DNA from: Maridesulfovibrio sp.
GTDB lineage: Bacteria > Desulfobacterota > Desulfovibrionia > Desulfovibrionales > Desulfovibrionaceae
Assembly (NCBI RefSeq): GCF_963667685.1
Contig: NZ_OY763932.1
Span: forward strand, 372,001 to 436,000
Length of the DNA stretch: 64,000 nt
Reading direction: 5' to 3'
A program made the translations under genes and the position numbers. Below are positions 16,111 through 25,913 of this stretch, piece by piece; position 1 is the stretch's first letter, and every line of letters starts with the position of its first letter. The notes below the pieces were generated by a model. That model ran no database searches, had not been told where the DNA came from, and saw only the letters and a program-made list of their open reading frames with translations.

Positions 16111-18984
16111 ATGGCTTCAAAAATCAAAGTAAAGGAATTGGCCACCGAACTCGGTGTCAGTGCCAAAGATATCCTTCAAAAACTCCGCGAACACGGCGTA
16201 CAGGCGAAAAGCACTGTAGCCACTATTGATTCTGATCAGGCAGATGCGATCCGAAAGGATCTTGTCGGCAAATCCGGAAAGGTAGAACAGCGTGAAGTAC
16301 AGCCCGGCGTAATTGTTCGCCGTCGCAAAGGCGGACGCAAGAAAGCTACAGAAGATGAGCCTGAAGAAAATTCAGCGACTCCTGCAAAAGAAGAAAAGAA
16401 AGAAGCTCCTGTTGCAGAAAAGCAGGAAACTCCAAAAGAAACGACATCTGAAAAGAAAAAACCCGCCAAAAAAGCTCCTGTGAGAAACGAGAAGCCCAAG
16501 GTAAAAATAATCAAGCCTGAAGATCTTCATAAGAAAGAAGAAGCCCCCGCAAGTGAAAAAACAGCAGCACCCGAAGTGGAAACTCCCCCTGCCGCAAAGG
16601 TTGCTGAAGACAAAGAAGCCGTAAAGAAAGCTCCTGTTGCTAAAAAAGAAGAGCCCAAAAAAGAAGCGGCTCCTGAAAAGCCACAGGCCGAGGCAGAAAC
16701 CAAACCCGCGGCTGAAAGCGAAAAAGCTAAAGAAGCTGAGCCTAAGAAGAAAAAGCGCAAGAAAAAGAAAGAAGTTGAAGCGCCTAAAGTAAAAATTATT
16801 TCCAGACCTGATCCCAACCTTCAGGCTGCTCAGCGTGCAGCAGAAGGTCCGGGTGGTGCAAGACGCCGTCCTTCCGAAGGCGATGATGACCGTCGCGGAG
16901 CTCGTCCTGCTGGACGTCCTGGCGGAGGCCGTCCCAGCGCCGGAAGACCCAGCGGTCCTGGTGGCCCCGGTGGTCCTGGTGGTCGTCCCAGTGGCGGTGG
17001 CGGCGGTGGCGGAAGACCCGTTCCCGGTGCTCCTTCACCCGGAAATGATCAGAGCAAAAAGAAAAAATTCAAAAAAGATAAACGTGTAGTCGAGTTCGGT
17101 AAAGAATACCGTAAAGACGACGGCGAAAGAGACCTTGAAAGCAAATTCCGCGGCAAAAAGAAAGGCCGCAAAACCAAAGGCCGCCCTGACCAGGCTCCTG
17201 TACAGCAGAAGCCGCTTAAGGCTGCTAAGCGTAAAATAAAGTTCAATGAAGCCATCCGTCTTTCCGACATGGCTCACCAAATGGGACTGAAAGCTCAGGA
17301 ACTGATCAAGGCTCTCTTCGGACTTGGTGTAATGGCGACCATTAACCAGTCTCTCGACCTTGATACAGCAACTCTGCTTGCTTCCGAGTTTGAATACGAA
17401 ATCGAAAACGTTTCCTACTCCGAAGAAGAACTGCTGCTGCCCACAAGTGATGCTGACAAGGAAGAAAATCTCAAAGCACGTCCGCCCATTGTTACCATTA
17501 TGGGACACGTTGACCACGGTAAGACATCTCTGCTGGACGCCATCCGCCACAGTGCTGTTACTGATGGCGAGGCTGGCGGTATTACCCAGCACATTGGTGC
17601 ATACCACGTTTCCACCGACCGCGGTGAGATCGTATTTCTCGATACTCCCGGTCACGAAGCGTTTACTACCATGCGTATGCGTGGAGCACAGGTTACCGAT
17701 ATCGTTATCCTTGTTGTAGCAGCTGACGATGGCGTTATGGATCAGACCCGTGAAGCTATCAGTCACTCTAAAGCAGCGGGCGTACCTATCGTTGTTGCAG
17801 TCAACAAGATGGATAAAGAAGGCGCCAACCCTGAACGCGTACAGCGTGAACTGGCTGAATTCGACCTCGTTCCTGAAGACTGGGGCGGCGATACCATGTT
17901 CGTTCCCGTTTCAGCGAAAATGGGTACCGGGCTTGATAGCCTGCTCGAAATGGTACAGCTGCAGGCGGAAGTTCTGGAACTCAGAGCCAACCCCGATAAA
18001 GCTGCTCGTGGTAATATTGTTGAAGCCAAACTCGACAAAGGACGCGGTCCTGTCGGTACTGTCCTCATCCAGGAAGGTACCATCAACCAGGGCGACCCTT
18101 TTGTCTGCGGTTTATATCACGGCCGTGTACGTGCCATGTTTGATGACCGTGGCCGCAAGATCGAAACAGCTGGTCCGGCCTTCCCGGTCGAGATTCAGGG
18201 TTTTGACGGTATCCCGGAAGCCGGTGATGAGTTTATCTGCGTAGCTGACGATAAAATCGCCCGCCGCATTGCGCAGGAACGCAAGCTCAAACACCGTGAA
18301 CGTGAGCTGGCAGGTAAGTCCAAGGTTACCCTTGAGTCCTTCCTCGCCTCCAAGCCTGATCAGGATGCTCAGACTCTTAACGTCGTCCTTAAGGCCGACG
18401 TACAGGGTTCGCTTGAAGCGATTAACGAAGCTCTCGCAAAACTGGCTACCGACGAAATCAAGGTCGAAGTCATCCACGGCGGTGCAGGCGCTATTACTGA
18501 ATCCGATATCCTGCTGGCTTCCGCTTCGCAGGCAATTATTATCGGCTTCAACGTAAGGCCCACTGTTAAGATTAAGGAAATCGCCGAGCGCGAAGAAGTG
18601 GAAATCCGCTTTTACGACATCATCTACAAGCTGGTCGGCGAAATCAAAGACGCTATGGGTGGCATGCTCTCTCCTGACATCAAGGAAGAGTACCTCGGTC
18701 AGGCAGAAGTCAAGCAGACTTTCTCCGTACCAAAAGTTGGCGTCATTGCAGGCTGTTACGTTGTCGATGGCAAGCTGACAAGGCATGCTAAAGTTCGTCT
18801 GCTGCGCGACGGAGTAGTTATCTACACCGGCTCCCTGACTTCTCTGAAACGTTTCAAGGATGACGCCAAAGAAGTAGCTAAGGGCTACGAATGCGGTGTT
18901 GGACTGGAAAGGTTCAACGACATCAAAGAAGGTGACTTTATCGAAGCCTTCCAGGTCGTGGAAGTTGCAAGAACCTTAGAATAA
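16111..18984 (+). CDS. infB: translation initiation factor IF-2
   Basis: A 957-aa initiation GTPase that brings fMet-tRNA to the 30S subunit. The first 60 residues form the IF2N helical domain ([22 protein letters not shown] in parts). Residues 70-235 are a long Lys/Glu/Ala/Pro linker and residues about 240-310 a Gly/Arg/Pro-rich stretch. A second IF2N domain follows. The G domain begins at [14 protein letters not shown] near residue 464, with DTPGHE near 511 and NKMD near 564, then the C1/C2 domains. GGGGG precedes the ATG, 6 bases after ylxR. Confidence 0.97.
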   Translation: MASKIKVKELATELGVSAKDILQKLREHGVQAKSTVATIDSDQADAIRKDLVGKSGKVEQREVQPGVIVRRRKGGRKKATEDEPEENSATPAKEEKKEAPVAEKQETPKETTSEKKKPAKKAPVRNEKPKVKIIKPEDLHKKEEAPASEKTAAPEVETPPAAKVAEDKEAVKKAPVAKKEEPKKEAAPEKPQAEAETKPAAESEKAKEAEPKKKKRKKKKEVEAPKVKIISRPDPNLQAAQRAAEGPGGARRRPSEGDDDRRGARPAGRPGGGRPSAGRPSGPGGPGGPGGRPSGGGGGGGRPVPGAPSPGNDQSKKKKFKKDKRVVEFGKEYRKDDGERDLESKFRGKKKGRKTKGRPDQAPVQQKPLKAAKRKIKFNEAIRLSDMAHQMGLKAQELIKALFGLGVMATINQSLDLDTATLLASEFEYEIENVSYSEEELLLPTSDADKEENLKARPPIVTIMGHVDHGKTSLLDAIRHSAVTDGEAGGITQHIGAYHVSTDRGEIVFLDTPGHEAFTTMRMRGAQVTDIVILVVAADDGVMDQTREAISHSKAAGVPIVVAVNKMDKEGANPERVQRELAEFDLVPEDWGGDTMFVPVSAKMGTGLDSLLEMVQLQAEVLELRANPDKAARGNIVEAKLDKGRGPVGTVLIQEGTINQGDPFVCGLYHGRVRAMFDDRGRKIETAGPAFPVEIQGFDGIPEAGDEFICVADDKIARRIAQERKLKHRERELAGKSKVTLESFLASKPDQDAQTLNVVLKADVQGSLEAINEALAKLATDEIKVEVIHGGAGAITESDILLASASQAIIIGFNVRPTVKIKEIAEREEVEIRFYDIIYKLVGEIKDAMGGMLSPDIKEEYLGQAEVKQTFSVPKVGVIAGCYVVDGKLTRHAKVRLLRDGVVIYTGSLTSLKRFKDDAKEVAKGYECGVGLERFNDIKEGDFIEAFQVVEVARTLE

Positions 18985-18993
18985 TATAGCTAT

Positions 18994-19023
18994 CAGGGGC
19001 GGATTCTAATCCGCCCCTGTTTA
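18994..19023 (+). terminator. hairpin between infB and ylxP
   Basis: CAGGGGCGGAT (18994-19004), a short loop, ATCCGCCCCTG (19009-19019), then TTTAAAAATTTT. It is an 11-bp GC-rich stem directly after infB with a broken T-run. It probably gives partial termination or 3' protection within the cluster. Confidence 0.55.
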
Positions 19024-19035
19024 AAAATTTTCAAT

Positions 19036-19323
19036 ATGATCATCGGCGTACTCTCACTGGAATTCAGGCTGCACGGAAACAGATCTCTCAAAGGGAAGCG
19101 GAAAATCTCCCTCAGTTTAAAACAGAAATTGCGAAACAAATTCAATGTCAGTGTTTCCGAGGTAGAAGCTCAAGATATGCATGAAAAATTAATGCTGGCC
19201 GTAGTGACTGTAGCCAATGAAACCCGCAAGGTTGAGTCGACCTTATCCAAAGCTCTGGCAATGATCGAAGCCATGGCTCCGGCTGAACTAATCAATTGCG
19301 AAACAGAAATTTTCAGTTCCTGA
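19036..19323 (+). CDS. YlxP-like DUF503 protein
   Basis: A 95-aa protein matching the DUF503/YlxP family: MIIGVLSLEFRLHGNRSLKGKR at the start, then KLRNKFNVSVSEVEAQD and a C-terminal helix. Its function is not established. It is usually found between infB and rbfA, as here, which links it loosely to ribosome maturation. No strong Shine-Dalgarno motif is seen. Confidence 0.85.
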   Translation: MIIGVLSLEFRLHGNRSLKGKRKISLSLKQKLRNKFNVSVSEVEAQDMHEKLMLAVVTVANETRKVESTLSKALAMIEAMAPAELINCETEIFSS

Positions 19324-19360
19324 TCTTTTTGATCAGGAATATTTTTTTGAGGATACACAA

Positions 19361-19714
19361 ATGAAGACATCAACATCACGCCGTTCCGTTAAAATGGGCG
19401 ACCAGATCATGCGCGAAATTGCGACAATGCTCATTGAAGAGATAGGCGATCCGCGTTTGGAAATGGTATCCATAAGCGGTGTGCGTATGAACAAAGATAA
19501 TAAAATCGCTGAGGTGATGTTCACCATGGCCGGGGACAAGGAAAAGATCGCAGCAGCTGTCAAAGCTCTTGACAAAGCCAAGGGTCACATACGCAGCAAG
19601 CTGAGCAAACGTATCCGCGTCCGTCAGATTCCTGAACTGAGGTTCGTGCACGACAACTTCCTTGAGGAGATGGTTTATGGAAGCTCAACTGAAAGAGATA
19701 TGTCGGATTCTTAG
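19361..19714 (+). CDS. rbfA: 30S ribosome-binding factor RbfA
   Basis: A 117-aa KH-type cold-shock/30S maturation factor. Family features are SRRSVKMGDQIMREIATMLIEE, then DPRLEMVSISGVRMNKDNKIAEVMFT (in parts), the central helix, and RVRQIPELRFVHDN near the end. TGAGGAT precedes the ATG. The 3' end overlaps the start of nrnA by 38 bases, so the two are translationally coupled. Confidence 0.94.
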   Translation: MKTSTSRRSVKMGDQIMREIATMLIEEIGDPRLEMVSISGVRMNKDNKIAEVMFTMAGDKEKIAAAVKALDKAKGHIRSKLSKRIRVRQIPELRFVHDNFLEEMVYGSSTERDMSDS

Positions 19715-20642
19715 AGAAGAAGACGACTTTCTCGTTGCAGCGCATTTTAACCCGGACGGTGACGCCTTAGGCTCTACAGCAGCCATGGGCTACATTCTCG
19801 AAAAGCTCGGAAAACGCTACCGCCTCTATAACCAGAGTGGTAAGCCGGAAGCCATGGCTTGGTTCGAGACCCCGTCTCCTATTCTGACCGAAATCCCCAA
19901 AGGATTTGACGGATGGTACATCATCCTTGACTGCGGCGATGCGCCACGCATGGGTGAAACACTCATGAACGCAGTGGACCCTGAAAAATCCATCAATATT
20001 GACCATCACATGGGAAATTCCGGTTTTGCAGCAGTAAACTGGGTGGATACAAACCGTCCTGCTGTCGGTGAAATGATAACTCTCATCGCCCGTGAATTCA
20101 AAATTTCACTTTGCGGCAAACTGGGTGAAGCCATTTACCTGTCCATTGCTACCGACACAGGTTTTTTCTCCTACAACAATACTAAACCCGAGACCCTTGA
20201 AATCATCGCAGATATCCTGCGCTACGGTCTTGATCTCGGAGAGTTTGTTCCTAAAATCCGCAACCAGTGGACCATGAAACGCATCAACCTCTGGTCCAAT
20301 GCGTTAGGCAAAATTGAATTGCACCATGACGGCCAGACCGCGCTGCTGTTCATCCCGCAGGAAATGCTCGATGAAGCAGATGCTACCGGAACTGATTGTG
20401 AAGGTCTTGTCAGCTTCATACTGCGAATTAAAGGCGTTCGTGTTGCGGTGCTTATTCGTGAGGACAGCCCCATGCGTTACAAATTCAGCCTTCGTTCACA
20501 GTCTAAAGACAACGTGCAGGCAGTGGCTTCTCTCTTCGGAGGCGGAGGACACAAGAATGCCAGTGGCGGGCTGATTGAAAACACCCCTGACACCGTGCGT
20601 GAGCGACTCATCGCCGCTATCGGTGATAAAGTAATGAAGTAA
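19677..20642 (+). CDS. nrnA: DHH-family oligoribonuclease / phosphodiesterase NrnA
   Basis: A 321-aa DHH/DHHA1 phosphoesterase, which in other bacteria degrades nano-RNAs and pAp. The metal-binding motifs are HFNPDGDALGST near residue 24, DCGD near 88 and NIDHHMGN near 110. The C-terminal DHHA1 domain has the GGGGHKNASGG signature near residue 290. The ATG at 19677 is chosen for the GAGGAG 7 bases upstream. It starts inside rbfA and is followed 6 bases later by truB. Confidence 0.93.
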   Translation: MEAQLKEICRILREEDDFLVAAHFNPDGDALGSTAAMGYILEKLGKRYRLYNQSGKPEAMAWFETPSPILTEIPKGFDGWYIILDCGDAPRMGETLMNAVDPEKSINIDHHMGNSGFAAVNWVDTNRPAVGEMITLIAREFKISLCGKLGEAIYLSIATDTGFFSYNNTKPETLEIIADILRYGLDLGEFVPKIRNQWTMKRINLWSNALGKIELHHDGQTALLFIPQEMLDEADATGTDCEGLVSFILRIKGVRVAVLIREDSPMRYKFSLRSQSKDNVQAVASLFGGGGHKNASGGLIENTPDTVRERLIAAIGDKVMK

Positions 20643-20648
20643 GTATAT

Positions 20649-21581
20649 ATGGGTAGAAAACCTAAGAAAAGTCCTTTTCAGAAACACGGTGTGCTGGTTT
20701 TAAATAAACCGAGCGGGCCAACATCTACAGATTGTCTCAATTCGATCAAGCGCGAACTGAAACAGTACAAAATCGGCCATGCCGGAACTCTTGATCCATT
20801 GGCGGAAGGCGTGTTACTGGTGATGCTCGGTAACGCCACTAAGTTAGGGCCTTATCTGCTGGGACATGATAAAGTATACACAGGAAGCTTAAGTATCGGA
20901 AGAACTACGGACACTTACGATATTCAGGGCACAGAAACTTCCACCGCTGATATTACCGGTATTACGGAAAAAATGGTGGAAAATGAAATTTTACACTGGA
21001 ATGACTTGACTAGTCAGGAAGTTCCTGCCTATTCGGCTGCAAAGCATAATGGCAAACCGCTCTATGAACTGGCCAGAAAGGGTGAAGAAACCCCGGTCAA
21101 AATCAAGAGCATTGAAATATTTGATGCAGAACCGCTGGAAGTGACTCTGCCACTGGCCCGTTTCCGGGTTGGGTGCTCTGCCGGCACCTATATTCGCTCC
21201 CTGGTCCATAGCTTGGGGTCGCGGCTCGGATGTGGCGCGGTAATGGAATCACTTAGGCGTGAAGAAAGTCGGCCTTACAGGCTGAGTGAAGCGCACAACC
21301 TGGATGAGGTTCTTGCCGATCGTGATGGATTCGAGGCACGGATCATCCCTCTTGCGGATGCCCTACCCCATTGGCACAAGTTTACCGTTTCGGAAAACAT
21401 GTCCAAAGCCATCATGAACGGAACCAGAATACCTGTCGAGGATATTGCTGCTGAACAGAAGATTATCGAAGGGGAAAGAGCTATGTTTCTTGACCCTGAA
21501 GGTACTGCTCTGGCCCTTATGGAGACCAAGCAGGTTGACGGTAAGCTTCTCTGGATAATTCTTCGCGGCCTCTGGGGCTGA
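20649..21581 (+). CDS. truB: tRNA pseudouridine(55) synthase TruB
   Basis: A 310-aa enzyme that converts U55 of tRNA to pseudouridine. The N-terminus has [14 protein letters not shown], then the catalytic-Asp block [26 protein letters not shown] (in parts; Asp in GTLDPLA). [16 protein letters not shown] is near residue 180 and a C-terminal PUA-like domain follows. No clear ribosome-binding motif is visible, so translation may be coupled to nrnA, whose stop lies 6 bases before. Confidence 0.95.
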   Translation: MGRKPKKSPFQKHGVLVLNKPSGPTSTDCLNSIKRELKQYKIGHAGTLDPLAEGVLLVMLGNATKLGPYLLGHDKVYTGSLSIGRTTDTYDIQGTETSTADITGITEKMVENEILHWNDLTSQEVPAYSAAKHNGKPLYELARKGEETPVKIKSIEIFDAEPLEVTLPLARFRVGCSAGTYIRSLVHSLGSRLGCGAVMESLRREESRPYRLSEAHNLDEVLADRDGFEARIIPLADALPHWHKFTVSENMSKAIMNGTRIPVEDIAAEQKIIEGERAMFLDPEGTALALMETKQVDGKLLWIILRGLWG

Positions 21582-21652
21582 TTCCCCGCGGGATAATCAA
21601 CTTCCGGCACAAACTAAACATTCACGTACAACGTGAATTGGAGGATAACGCT

Positions 21653-21922
21653 ATGGTTATGACTGCTGAAGACAAGGCAAAAGTTATTGAAGAATACCAG
21701 ACCAAACCTGGTGACACCGGCTCCCCTGAAGTTCAGGTTGCGCTTCTTACCGCAAGAATCCAGTACCTGACAGACCACTTCAAGAGCCACAAAAAGGATT
21801 TTCACTCCCGCACCGGCCTGCTGAAAATGGTTGGTCAGCGCAGAAACATCCTGAAGTACCTGAAGTCCAAAGACATTCAGCGTTACCGTGATCTTATTGC
21901 AAGACTTGGTCTGCGCAAATAA
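21653..21922 (+). CDS. rpsO: 30S ribosomal protein S15
   Basis: An 89-aa S15 protein of the standard length, with the conserved [41 protein letters not shown] and [21 protein letters not shown] blocks (in parts). It binds 16S rRNA early in 30S assembly. The ATG at 21653 follows GGAGGAT by 8 bases. It is linked to pnp, as in many bacteria, but is separated from it by a strong terminator. Confidence 0.97.
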   Translation: MVMTAEDKAKVIEEYQTKPGDTGSPEVQVALLTARIQYLTDHFKSHKKDFHSRTGLLKMVGQRRNILKYLKSKDIQRYRDLIARLGLRK

Positions 21923-21931
21923 GCAGTTTCA

Positions 21932-21956
21932 GGGGAGGGCTTGCCCTCCCCTTTTT
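21932..21956 (+). terminator. rho-independent terminator after rpsO
   Basis: GGGGAGGGC, TT, GCCCTCCCC, TTTTT (stem 9 bp), 10 bases after the rpsO stop. Confidence 0.92.
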
Positions 21957-22061
21957 GTTACTAAAACACATACATTTGTATTTTCATCTGACTTTACATC
22001 AGATAGATGATAGTTAGAACTGATTGAACATTGGAATCCGTGCTATCCTACTGCAATTTTT

Positions 22062-22114
22062 AGTTGGCTGAGGAAGGAGTTCATCCCGTCGATGAAACCC
22101 TCCCTTAGCCGGCT
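22062..22114 (+). promoter_or_regulatory. long leader hairpin of pnp
   Basis: A long stem-loop in the 5' region of pnp. AGTTGGCTGAGG (22062-22073) pairs with the CCTTAGCCGGCT side ending at 22114, AAGGAG pairs approximately with CCCTCC, and TTCATC (22080-22085) pairs with GATGAA (22091-22096) around a CCGTC loop. It lies between the rpsO terminator and the pnp start. In E. coli a leader hairpin cleaved by RNase III mediates pnp autoregulation; that this one does the same is inferred. Confidence 0.6.
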
Positions 22115-22171
22115 GAAAAATTCGGACAGCACTGGGTTCCGTCATTACAACTTATTTAGAGAGGAATCTAA

Positions 22172-24457
22172 ATGCTAGTACCTTTTGAACCCACTTCCGT
22201 TACCGGTCATGTCGGCAATCTCGACATTACACTGGAAACAGGACGCATGGCCAACCAGACCAACGGAACCGTCCTGATCAAATCCGGCGGAACTGTAGTT
22301 CTCGTTACCGCCGTTGGCATGCCCGCTGACGGTCCGCGTGATTTTTTTCCGCTTACCTGCAACTACCTTGAAAGAACATACGCCGCAGGCCGCATCCCCG
22401 GTGGTTACTTCCGCCGTGAAGTAGGCCGTCCTTCCGACCGTGAAACACTGGTTTCCCGTCTTATGGACCGCCCTATCCGCCCCATGTTTCCTAAAGCATA
22501 CTGCGACGAGGTTCAGGTTATCGCAACCGTTCTTTCCGCTGACGCCCATACCAACCCAGACGTACTGGCAATGACCGGTGCTTCCGCAGCTCTGCATATC
22601 TCCGATCTGCCTTTCAACGGTCCTGTTGCCGCAGCACGCGTTGGTTACGTAAATAATGAATTTGTACTCTACCCCACCTACAAAGGTGTGGCTGAGCAAA
22701 GCGAACTCAACCTCGTTTTCGCCGCAACCCGCGACGCGGTAATTATGGTTGAAGGAAGCTCACAGTTCCTGCCAGAGAACACCATCGCTGAAGCACTGGA
22801 ATGGGGTCACGAGCAGATGGCTCCCATGTTCGACCTGCAGGATGCTCTTCGTGAAAAAGTAGGCCGTCCCAAAATGGAAGTGGCCGAGCCCGTAAAAGAC
22901 GAAGAAGTTATCACCCTCATTACTGAAAACTTCACCGAAGAACTCGACAAGGCACTGACCATTCCGGCTAAGCTGGAACGCAAAGACGCTAAGTCCGAGG
23001 TTAAAGCAAAAGCAAAAGCTCTGGTTGAAGAGAAATTTCCGGAAGATCCGGAAAGAGCTAAGGCCGTCGGCGACGTAATGGGCGATCTTGAAAAGAAAAT
23101 CGTACGTAAACGCATTGTTGAAAAAGGTGTTCGCATCGACGGACGTGACCTGACAACTGTACGTAACCTTTCCATGGAAGTAGGCAGCCTGCCCATGACC
23201 CATGGTTCTGCACTCTTCCGCCGCGGAGAAACTTCCGCACTGGCTGTCTGCACCCTTGGTTCTACACGTGACGAGCAGCGTTTTGAAACCCTGACCGGTG
23301 AAGACAGCAAACGCTTCATGCTCCATTACAACTTCCCTCCGTACTGCGTTGGTGAAGCACGGTTCCTGCGTGCCCCTTCCCGCCGCGAAATCGGTCACGG
23401 AACACTTGCTGAGCGCGCTCTGCGTCCTGTTCTTCCGGCAGCTGATAAATTCCCCTTCACCATGCGTGTAGTTTCCGAGGTAATGGACTCCAACGGTTCT
23501 TCCTCCATGGCTTCCGTATGCGGCACCACCCTGTCTCTCATGGACGCAGGTGTCCCCATCAGCGCACCTGTAGCAGGTATCGCAATGGGCCTGTGCAAAG
23601 AAGGCGAGCAATACTTCGTTCTGACCGACATCCTCGGCGACGAAGATGCTCTCGGCGATATGGACTTCAAAGTTGCCGGTACTGAAGAAGGCGTTACTGC
23701 CATTCAGATGGACATCAAAATCTCCGGTATCCCAGCGGAAGTTCTGCGTAACGCATTGGCTCAGGCGAAAGAAGCCCGCCAGATCATCCTCGATGATATG
23801 AAGAAGGTTATCTCCGAGCCCAGAGCGGAACTTTCCGTGAATGCGCCCCAGATGGAAGTACTGCAGATCAACCCCGAAAAGATCCGTGATCTCATCGGCC
23901 CTGGCGGTAAAAACATCAAGGCAATCACTGCTGAAACCGCAGCCGACATCGATATTGAAGATTCCGGTAAGGTTTCCATTTTTGCACCCACCCTCGAATC
24001 CCTCAAAAAGACTGTGGAAATGGTTCAGTACTATGACCAGACCGCAGAACTGGGTAAAAACTATGTGGGTACCGTTAAAAAGATCCTTGAAATCGGAGCG
24101 ATTGTTGAAATTCTGCCCGGTCTTGAAGGTTTGCTGCACATCTCGCAGATCGACGTCGAACGCATCGCTGAAGTTACCGATGTCGTACAGCTCGGTCAGG
24201 AAATTACCGTCAAGGTTGTCGAAGTGCAGCCCAATGGCCGCATCCGTCTCTCCCGTAAGGCATGGCTCATGGAGCAGGCCGGACAGGAAGTTGATCTTGA
24301 AAAATTCAAGATGGGCGGCGGTCGCCCCAGTGGCGGACGTGGCGGACGTGATGGACGCGACGGTGGTCGCCGTGATGACAGACGTGATGACAGGCGCGGT
24401 GGTGGACGTGATGGTGGACGTGATGGCGGACGCCGTGACGACAGACGCCGCAGGTAG
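22172..24457 (+). CDS. pnp: polynucleotide phosphorylase
   Basis: A 761-aa phosphorolytic 3'-5' exoribonuclease of the RNA degradosome. It has two RNase PH-like domains (first with GGYFRREVGRPSDRETLVSRLMDRPIRP in parts, second with GDMDFKVAGTEEGVTAIQMD). A KH domain with IGPGGKNIKAI is near residue 575 and an S1 domain with GTVKKILEIGAIVEILPGLEGLLHIS (in parts) near 635. After the S1 domain comes an unusual tail of about 45 residues made almost only of Gly, Arg and Asp (RGG and RDD repeats). GAGAGGAA precedes the ATG. Confidence 0.97.
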   Translation: MLVPFEPTSVTGHVGNLDITLETGRMANQTNGTVLIKSGGTVVLVTAVGMPADGPRDFFPLTCNYLERTYAAGRIPGGYFRREVGRPSDRETLVSRLMDRPIRPMFPKAYCDEVQVIATVLSADAHTNPDVLAMTGASAALHISDLPFNGPVAAARVGYVNNEFVLYPTYKGVAEQSELNLVFAATRDAVIMVEGSSQFLPENTIAEALEWGHEQMAPMFDLQDALREKVGRPKMEVAEPVKDEEVITLITENFTEELDKALTIPAKLERKDAKSEVKAKAKALVEEKFPEDPERAKAVGDVMGDLEKKIVRKRIVEKGVRIDGRDLTTVRNLSMEVGSLPMTHGSALFRRGETSALAVCTLGSTRDEQRFETLTGEDSKRFMLHYNFPPYCVGEARFLRAPSRREIGHGTLAERALRPVLPAADKFPFTMRVVSEVMDSNGSSSMASVCGTTLSLMDAGVPISAPVAGIAMGLCKEGEQYFVLTDILGDEDALGDMDFKVAGTEEGVTAIQMDIKISGIPAEVLRNALAQAKEARQIILDDMKKVISEPRAELSVNAPQMEVLQINPEKIRDLIGPGGKNIKAITAETAADIDIEDSGKVSIFAPTLESLKKTVEMVQYYDQTAELGKNYVGTVKKILEIGAIVEILPGLEGLLHISQIDVERIAEVTDVVQLGQEITVKVVEVQPNGRIRLSRKAWLMEQAGQEVDLEKFKMGGGRPSGGRGGRDGRDGGRRDDRRDDRRGGGRDGGRDGGRRDDRRRR

Positions 24458-24480
24458 TCACTGTTTAGATAAAATTATTC

Positions 24481-24515
24481 AAAGCCGCCGGATGGTTCAT
24501 CCGGCGGCTTTTTTT
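24481..24515. terminator. bidirectional terminator between pnp and the convergent ligase gene
   Basis: AAAGCCGCCGGATG (24481-24494), GTT, CATCCGGCGGCTTT (24498-24511), then TTTT. It has a 14-bp stem and serves pnp on the plus strand and possibly the paaK-like gene on the minus strand. Confidence 0.9.
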
Positions 24516-24516
24516 G

Positions 24517-25806
24517 TCACCCTCTTTCATCAAAAACGCGCTTGGTCTTGGCGAAACTTCTGGGCAGCAGCCCGGGCTTGAGAATTTCCACATTGGCCCG
24601 AACAAGGATAAATTTCCTTATCCCTTCACAAATGGCCTTGGCGAGGTTCGCATCGTTTGCCTCGGAAACACCTGGATTGCGTTCGACACGGACAGACATG
24701 TGGTCGAGACCTTCCCTGCGCTCAAGATAAATCTGATACTCGGAACTTGCTTCGGGAAAAGCTTCCAGTACAGAAGCAATCTGGCCGGGGTAAATGTTGA
24801 CCCCTCGAAAAATGAACATATCGTCACTTCTGCCGGAAATATAATCATGGCGGGGCATGGAGCAACCGCAAGAACATTCTCCGGGAATAATTCGGGTCAG
24901 GTCGCGGGTGCGGTAACGAACCAGCGGAGAAGCTTCCTTATTCAAGGAGGTAACAACCAACTCACCAACTTCCCCTTCAGGAACAGGCTTCATGGTCACC
25001 GGATCGATAATCTCGGCAATGTACTCATCTCCCCAGTAGTGAATACCTTCATGGGCGTTACATTCGATCCCGGCTCCGGGACCATAGAGTTCAGTCATTC
25101 CTGTGATATCGTAACTGCCTTCCAAACCGAGGCTTTCTTCGAACTGCTTGCGCATTTTTGCAGAAACAGCCTCGCCACCGAAAATACAGCGTTTAAGTTT
25201 AAGCCTTTCAGTGATACCGGCTTTTTGCGCTTCTTCGCCAAGCAACAGTGCCATGGAACCGGTAGCGCACAGGCATGTAGTTCCAAGGTCTTCTAAAATC
25301 TGAAGCTGAATTTCCAACATCCCCGGTCCCACTGGCAGAGTCATGGCGCCAAAGTGCTCCGATCCAAGCTGGAATCCTGCCCCCGCGGTCCAGAGCCCGT
25401 AACCAACACAAACCTGCACCCTATCACGGGTGGTCAATCCGGTTAATTCGTAACAACGGGCGAACATGTTTTTCCATGTCGCAATATCGTTACGGGTGTA
25501 GGAAAGAATCTTACGCTTACCGGTTGTTCCGCTGGAACCGTGGATACGAACCACATCCTCTTCCGGAACTGAAAGCAGAGGAAGGGGGTAGCCTTCCTTC
25601 AAATGGTCGGCTGTGGTGAAGGGCAGCTTCTGTAGATCCGCAAGGGACTTTATGTCACCCGGCTCAACGCCCTGATTCTTGTACTGTTCCTGATAGAAAG
25701 GACTGTTCGCCGCGGTATGGGCAACAGTTTTCTTTAATCCTTCAAGCTGCTTATCCGCCACTTCTTCCGCAGTAATTTCCGGTATAAATCTATATTTGCC
25801 GCCCAT
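24517..25806 (-). CDS. paaK: phenylacetate-CoA ligase family protein (AMP-forming)
   Basis: A 429-aa adenylate-forming enzyme of the PaaK type, expected to activate an aryl-acetate or similar acid to its CoA thioester. The ATP-binding loop IHGSSGTTGKRKI is near residue 90, YDITGMTELYGPG near 235, YRTRDLTRI near 305, and a Cys-rich GECSCGCSMPRHD then GRSDDMFIFRGVNIYPGQI in the C-terminal part. Sulfate reducers often carry several copies whose substrates are unknown. It stands alone with no other phenylacetate genes, so the substrate cannot be inferred from context. Confidence 0.88.
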   Translation of the reverse strand: MGGKYRFIPEITAEEVADKQLEGLKKTVAHTAANSPFYQEQYKNQGVEPGDIKSLADLQKLPFTTADHLKEGYPLPLLSVPEEDVVRIHGSSGTTGKRKILSYTRNDIATWKNMFARCYELTGLTTRDRVQVCVGYGLWTAGAGFQLGSEHFGAMTLPVGPGMLEIQLQILEDLGTTCLCATGSMALLLGEEAQKAGITERLKLKRCIFGGEAVSAKMRKQFEESLGLEGSYDITGMTELYGPGAGIECNAHEGIHYWGDEYIAEIIDPVTMKPVPEGEVGELVVTSLNKEASPLVRYRTRDLTRIIPGECSCGCSMPRHDYISGRSDDMFIFRGVNIYPGQIASVLEAFPEASSEYQIYLERREGLDHMSVRVERNPGVSEANDANLAKAICEGIRKFILVRANVEILKPGLLPRSFAKTKRVFDERG

Positions 25807-25913
25807 TTTAAGTCTCCGTAGAAAGCTTGTTCAATTATCTGATGTATCGTATCCACATATGGATCGTTTGTTTTGCAGGGACACCCTAAAACTTCAAGTT
25901 ATCCAAGGTCAAC

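Noticed and set aside
21996..22050. Possible sigma70 promoter of pnp (TATCCT near 22044)
   Set aside because: No -35 box at 16-18 bases; TTGAAC lies only 14 bases away. Not listed as a feature.
22760..24139. Long minus-strand open frame of 459 codons inside pnp
   Set aside because: It is a shadow of the strongly coding pnp frame; its Cys/Phe/His-rich translation is typical of antisense frames.
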